From DASPKT01 sp035626475 (GTDB lineage Bacteria > Pseudomonadota > Alphaproteobacteria > Azospirillales > Azospirillaceae), in the NCBI GenBank assembly GCA_035626475.1, contig DASPNP010000020.1:1-64000 (forward strand): a stretch of 64,000 nucleotides of DNA. Reading direction: 5' to 3'. Position numbers and translations under genes: made by a program. Of the stretch, positions 61,097 to 64,000 are shown piece after piece. The notes below the pieces were generated by a model. The model did no database searches. It worked only from the letters and a program-made list of their open reading frames with translations, and was not told the origin of the DNA. The stretch's first letter is position 1. The number at the start of each line of letters is the position of its first letter.

Positions 61097-61879
61097 TTAC
61101 TGGGAGGTCCAGCCGCCATCCATCGGCAGCGCCACGCCCGTCATCTGCGAGGCGGCGTCGCTCGCCAGGAAGGCCGCCAGCTCGCCCAGCTGCTCCGGCG
61201 TGGCGAACTGCTTGGACGGTTGCTTCTCGGCCAGCAGCTTGTACTGGGCGTCGGCGACCGAGATGCCCTCGCGCGCCGCCATGTCGTCGATCTGCTTCTG
61301 CACCAGCGGGGTCAGCACCCAGCCCGGGCAGATGGTGTTGCAGGTGATGCCGGTCTCGGCCGTCTCCAGCGCCACCACCTTGGACAGGCCGACGACGCCG
61401 TGCTTGGCGGCGACGTAGGCGGCCTTGTTCTTGCTGGCGATGAGGCCGTGCACCGAGGCGATGTTGATGATGCGGCCGAAGTTCTTGGCCTTCATGTGCG
61501 GCAGGGCGTAGTGGATGCCCCAGAAGACGCCGGACAGGTTGATCGCCAGGATCGCGTCCCACTTCGCGGCGGGAAACTCCTCCACGGAGGCGGTGTGCTG
61601 GATGCCGGCGTTGTTCACCAGGATGTCGATCGAGCCGAATTTGGCGACGCAATCCTCGACCATCGCCTTGATGCTTTCGGCCTTGCTGATGTCGGCGCCG
61701 TTGTAGGCGGCCTTCACGCCGAACTCCTTCTCGATGCCGGCGCGGATCTGCTCGATCTCGCCGGCGTCGCCGAAGCCGTTCAGCATAACATTGGCGCCCT
61801 TGGATGCCATCACCCGGGCAATACCCAGACCGATGCCGCTCGTCGAGCCGGTGACGATCGCCGCTTTACCTTTGAGCAT
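61097..61879 (-). CDS. bdhA: 3-hydroxybutyrate dehydrogenase
   Basis: This 260-residue short-chain dehydrogenase oxidises D-3-hydroxybutyrate to acetoacetate with NAD. It has the cofactor motif VTGSTSGIGLGIARVM, the LVNNAGIQHTAS block, the catalytic Ser in INIASVHGLIAS and Tyr/Lys in AAYVAAKHGVVG. GITCNTICPGWVLTPLV and the Gln/His pattern (IQHTA) are typical of BdhA. It is divergent from the patatin-like gene, and acetoacetate decarboxylase lies beyond that, so the region handles PHB breakdown products or ketone bodies. The ribosome binding site (GGTAGAGAT) is moderate. Confidence 0.95.
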   Translation of the reverse strand: MLKGKAAIVTGSTSGIGLGIARVMASKGANVMLNGFGDAGEIEQIRAGIEKEFGVKAAYNGADISKAESIKAMVEDCVAKFGSIDILVNNAGIQHTASVEEFPAAKWDAILAINLSGVFWGIHYALPHMKAKNFGRIINIASVHGLIASKNKAAYVAAKHGVVGLSKVVALETAETGITCNTICPGWVLTPLVQKQIDDMAAREGISVADAQYKLLAEKQPSKQFATPEQLGELAAFLASDAASQMTGVALPMDGGWTSQ

Positions 61880-61927
61880 ATCTCTACCCCTGCCTTTGGA
61901 TTAATGGGTGGTTATGACATTTGTGCG

Positions 61928-61979
61928 AAGGGTGGGTGTATCCTTTTGGGGAAGTCCACCCTTTGTCCAATTCCACCCT
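61928..61979. promoter_or_regulatory. CACCC-type inverted and direct repeats between bdhA and patatin gene
   Basis: AAGGGTGG (61928-61935) and CCACCCTT (61956-61963) form a perfect 8-bp inverted repeat; a second CCACCCT follows at 61973-61979 and a GGGTGG at 61906-61911. The cluster lies in the 200-bp divergent region and could be the operator of a regulator shared by both genes. Confidence 0.4.
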
Positions 61980-62079
61980 GTGAAGGCGCTTCCCGCATTA
62001 TACACATGGGGCTATAACTCAAAAGGTTTTTGGTTAGCCGATCTAACGGATCGGCTCCCAGCCTTAGGGGGATAGCGAT

Positions 62080-63216
62080 ATGGTGGATACCAAGGTTCGG
62101 CCGATCGGCAGGGCCGGGGCGGCCAAGTCGGGGGCGACGGCCGCGAACGGGACGAAGGCGGCACCGCCGGCGCCCGAAGGGCAGGGCGCCGCGCGCGCCG
62201 CCCAGACGACCAAGACGGTGAATCTGGCGTTGCAGGGCGGTGGCGCCCACGGCGCCTTCGCCTGGGGCGTTCTGGACCGGCTGCTCGAGGACGGCCGCAT
62301 AGATTTCGAGGCGGTCAGCGCCACCAGCGCCGGCGCCATGAACGCGACGATCCTGGCCTACGGCCTGACCATCGGCGGCAAGGAGGGCGCGCGGCGCGAG
62401 CTGGCGAACTTCTGGAAGAAGATCAGCGAGGCCGGCGCCAAGGGGCCGCTGCAGCCCAGCTGGTTCGACAAGATCACCAAGAACCATTCGCTGGACTATT
62501 CGCCGGCCTTCATGATCGCCGACCTGATGTCGCGCATCATGTCGCCGTACCAGCTGAACCCGATGAACGTGAACCCGCTGAAGGACGTGCTGCTGGAGTG
62601 CGTCGACTTCGAGCGGCTGCGGCGCGACTGCCCGATCAAGATCTTCCTGTCGGCGACCAACGTGCGCACCGGCAAGGTGAAGATGTTCACCAACGAGGAG
62701 ATCCGGGTCGAGGCCGTGCTGGCCTCGGGCTGCCTGCCCTTCATGTTCCACACCGTCGAGATCGACGGCGAGGCGTACTGGGACGGCGGCTACATGGGCA
62801 ACCCGGCCATCTTCCCGCTGATCTACGGTTCCAAGACCAACGACGTCGTCATCGTCCACATCAACCCGATGTACCGGGACGAGGTGCCGACGACGGCGCG
62901 CGACATCATGAACCGCATCAACGAGATCAGCTTCAACTCCTCGCTGATGCGCGAGATGCGCGCCATCGCCTTCGTCTCCAAGCTGATCGACGACGGCGAC
63001 CTGGACGACGAGAAGCACCGCCGCATGCTGGTGCACTCCATCGCCAACGACGAGCACATGCGCTCGCTCGGCGTCACCAGCAAGCTGAACCCGGACTGGG
63101 ACTTCCTGCGGGATTTGAAGGAAGTCGGCCGGGCCACGGCGCAGCGCTGGCTCGACCAGAACTTCGACCATGTCGGCGTGCAGGGCACGACCGACATCAA
63201 AGGGCTCTTCATGTAA
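62080..63216 (+). CDS. Patatin-like phospholipase/hydrolase
   Basis: A 378-residue cytoplasmic-type hydrolase. After a 45-residue Ala-rich lead it has the patatin oxyanion motif LALQGGGAHGAFAWGVL, the nucleophile in AVSATSAGAMNATI (A-T-S-A-G, where most patatins have G-x-S-x-G) and the catalytic Asp in YWDGGYMGNPAIF. A strong AGGGGG ribosome binding site precedes the ATG. It lies between bdhA and acetoacetate decarboxylase, so the protein may act on PHB granules, a thioester or a membrane lipid in that metabolism. The substrate is not evident from sequence. The altered first Gly of the motif may matter for activity. Confidence 0.92.
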   Translation: MVDTKVRPIGRAGAAKSGATAANGTKAAPPAPEGQGAARAAQTTKTVNLALQGGGAHGAFAWGVLDRLLEDGRIDFEAVSATSAGAMNATILAYGLTIGGKEGARRELANFWKKISEAGAKGPLQPSWFDKITKNHSLDYSPAFMIADLMSRIMSPYQLNPMNVNPLKDVLLECVDFERLRRDCPIKIFLSATNVRTGKVKMFTNEEIRVEAVLASGCLPFMFHTVEIDGEAYWDGGYMGNPAIFPLIYGSKTNDVVIVHINPMYRDEVPTTARDIMNRINEISFNSSLMREMRAIAFVSKLIDDGDLDDEKHRRMLVHSIANDEHMRSLGVTSKLNPDWDFLRDLKEVGRATAQRWLDQNFDHVGVQGTTDIKGLFM

Positions 63217-63323
63217 GGCCCTGGGTCCGAGATCCACCCGGGCGCCCCGGCGGGAAAAGAGACCCCGCCGCCGCCCGGGCTCTCACCGCGTATCCCGATA
63301 ACCCACCACCCAGGAGGGACAAG

Positions 63324-64000
63324 GTGAAGGTAGAAGACATTCTGCGGCTGCCAAGCATGCCGGCCGCCAGCCCCAGCTATCCGATGGGCCCGTACCGGTT
63401 CGTGAACCGGGAATACATGATCATCACCTACGAGACCGACGCGGAGCTGCTGCGCGCGGCCGTGCCGGAGCCGCTGGTCCCGAACGCGGACAACCATGTT
63501 CTGTACGAGTGGATCCGCATGCCGGACAGCTCGGGCTTCGGCGACTACACCGAATCGGGCGTGGTCATCCCCTGCACCTTCAACGGCGAGCCGGTGAACT
63601 TCACCGCCCAGATGTATCTCGACGACGAGCCGCCGATCTCGGCCGGCCGCGAGATCTGGGGCTTCCCCAAGAAGTACGCGCAGCCGAAGATCGAGGTCTG
63701 CTCCGACACGCTGACGGGCACGCTGCACTATGCCGGCCAGCTGGTCGCCATGGGCACCATGGCCTTCAAGCACCAGGAGTCGCCGGGCGGCGTCGAGGCC
63801 ACGGCCAAGCACATGACCAAGACCTCCTGCAATCTCAAGATCATCCCGGACGTCGACGGCAAGCCGAAGATCTGCCAGCTGGTCGCCTACAACCTGACGA
63901 ACATCACCATCAAGGGCAGCTGGACCGGCCCGGCCCGCCTGCACCTGGTGCCGCACGTCAACGCGCCCGTGGCCGACCTGCCGATCAAGCGCATCGTTGG
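63324..64000 (+). CDS. adc: Acetoacetate decarboxylase, 3' end beyond window
   Basis: The gene starts with GTG at 63324 after a near-perfect AGGAGGG site, and 225 residues are visible. The N terminus LRLPSMPAASPSYPMGPYRF and the block GREIWGFPKKYAQPKI, which holds the lysine that forms the Schiff base, identify acetoacetate decarboxylase (acetoacetate to acetone and CO2). Typical length is 245-265 residues, so only the last part is missing. It lies 107 nt downstream of the patatin-like gene on the same strand and completes the ketone-body/PHB cluster with bdhA. Confidence 0.94.
   Translation, partial: MKVEDILRLPSMPAASPSYPMGPYRFVNREYMIITYETDAELLRAAVPEPLVPNADNHVLYEWIRMPDSSGFGDYTESGVVIPCTFNGEPVNFTAQMYLDDEPPISAGREIWGFPKKYAQPKIEVCSDTLTGTLHYAGQLVAMGTMAFKHQESPGGVEATAKHMTKTSCNLKIIPDVDGKPKICQLVAYNLTNITIKGSWTGPARLHLVPHVNAPVADLPIKRIV

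Overview
The window is about 64 kb of very GC-rich, densely coding DNA. I read it as chromosome of a free-living alphaproteobacterium, most likely in the Rhodospirillales (Azospirillum/Rhodospirillum-like). This rests on codon bias, CheZ-like and partner-switching proteins, Oar-like TonB receptors, a beta-hydroxybutyrate/acetoacetate locus and Wzm/Wzt-type export genes; the exact taxon is inference. I see no rRNA, tRNA, CRISPR, prophage or insertion sequence.

Layout. 1-8.2 kb: a surface-polysaccharide segment (TPR glycosyltransferase, asparagine synthetase, GT-C-like membrane protein, outer-membrane barrel, ABC exporter pair). 8.4-14.5 kb: glgX, a small unknown gene, a cadherin-repeat/RTX protein and a nucleoside deoxyribosyltransferase coupled to cpdB. 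16.8-23.5 kb: two tandem Oar-like TonB-dependent receptors, each closed by a strong terminator. 23.6-33.9 kb: an EamA transporter, a BMP-type nucleoside ABC importer, PhoX, PhoD and a secreted esterase; with cpdB this looks like nucleotide and organophosphate scavenging.

34.4-47.3 kb is a signalling island. It holds a STAS anti-anti-sigma protein, an RsbW-like kinase, a TPR/class III cyclase, and a coupled minus-strand operon. That operon encodes an NTT/MFS-HEAT-cyclic-nucleotide-binding fusion, a HAMP protein with a metal-site-less PP2C-like domain, a small cyclic-nucleotide-binding protein and a second HAMP pseudophosphatase. An intact SpoIIE-type phosphatase is divergent. The simplest reading is a partner switch fed by cyclic nucleotide and membrane sensing.

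47.4-49.0 kb holds a response regulator with an apparently dead Hpt domain and a fusion of a SemiSWEET/PQ-loop membrane domain to a CheZ-like phosphatase. 49.0-61.0 kb is a six-gene minus-strand operon that looks like a trans-envelope electron conduit: a b-type membrane protein, an FHA-decaheme protein, a tandem HbpS/GlcG-domain protein, an outer-membrane barrel, a decaheme cytochrome fused to LVIVD propeller repeats and a c554-like multiheme cytochrome. 61.1-64.0 kb holds bdhA, a patatin-like lipase and acetoacetate decarboxylase (cut by the window end), a PHB/ketone-body cluster.

Two near-identical 87-bp palindromic repeats sit at convergent gene ends (24474-24560 and 47347-47433); one supplies the stop codon of its neighbour. 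The strongest candidates for new biology are the SemiSWEET-CheZ fusion, the multiheme/porin/FHA operon and the cyclic-nucleotide partner-switch island.
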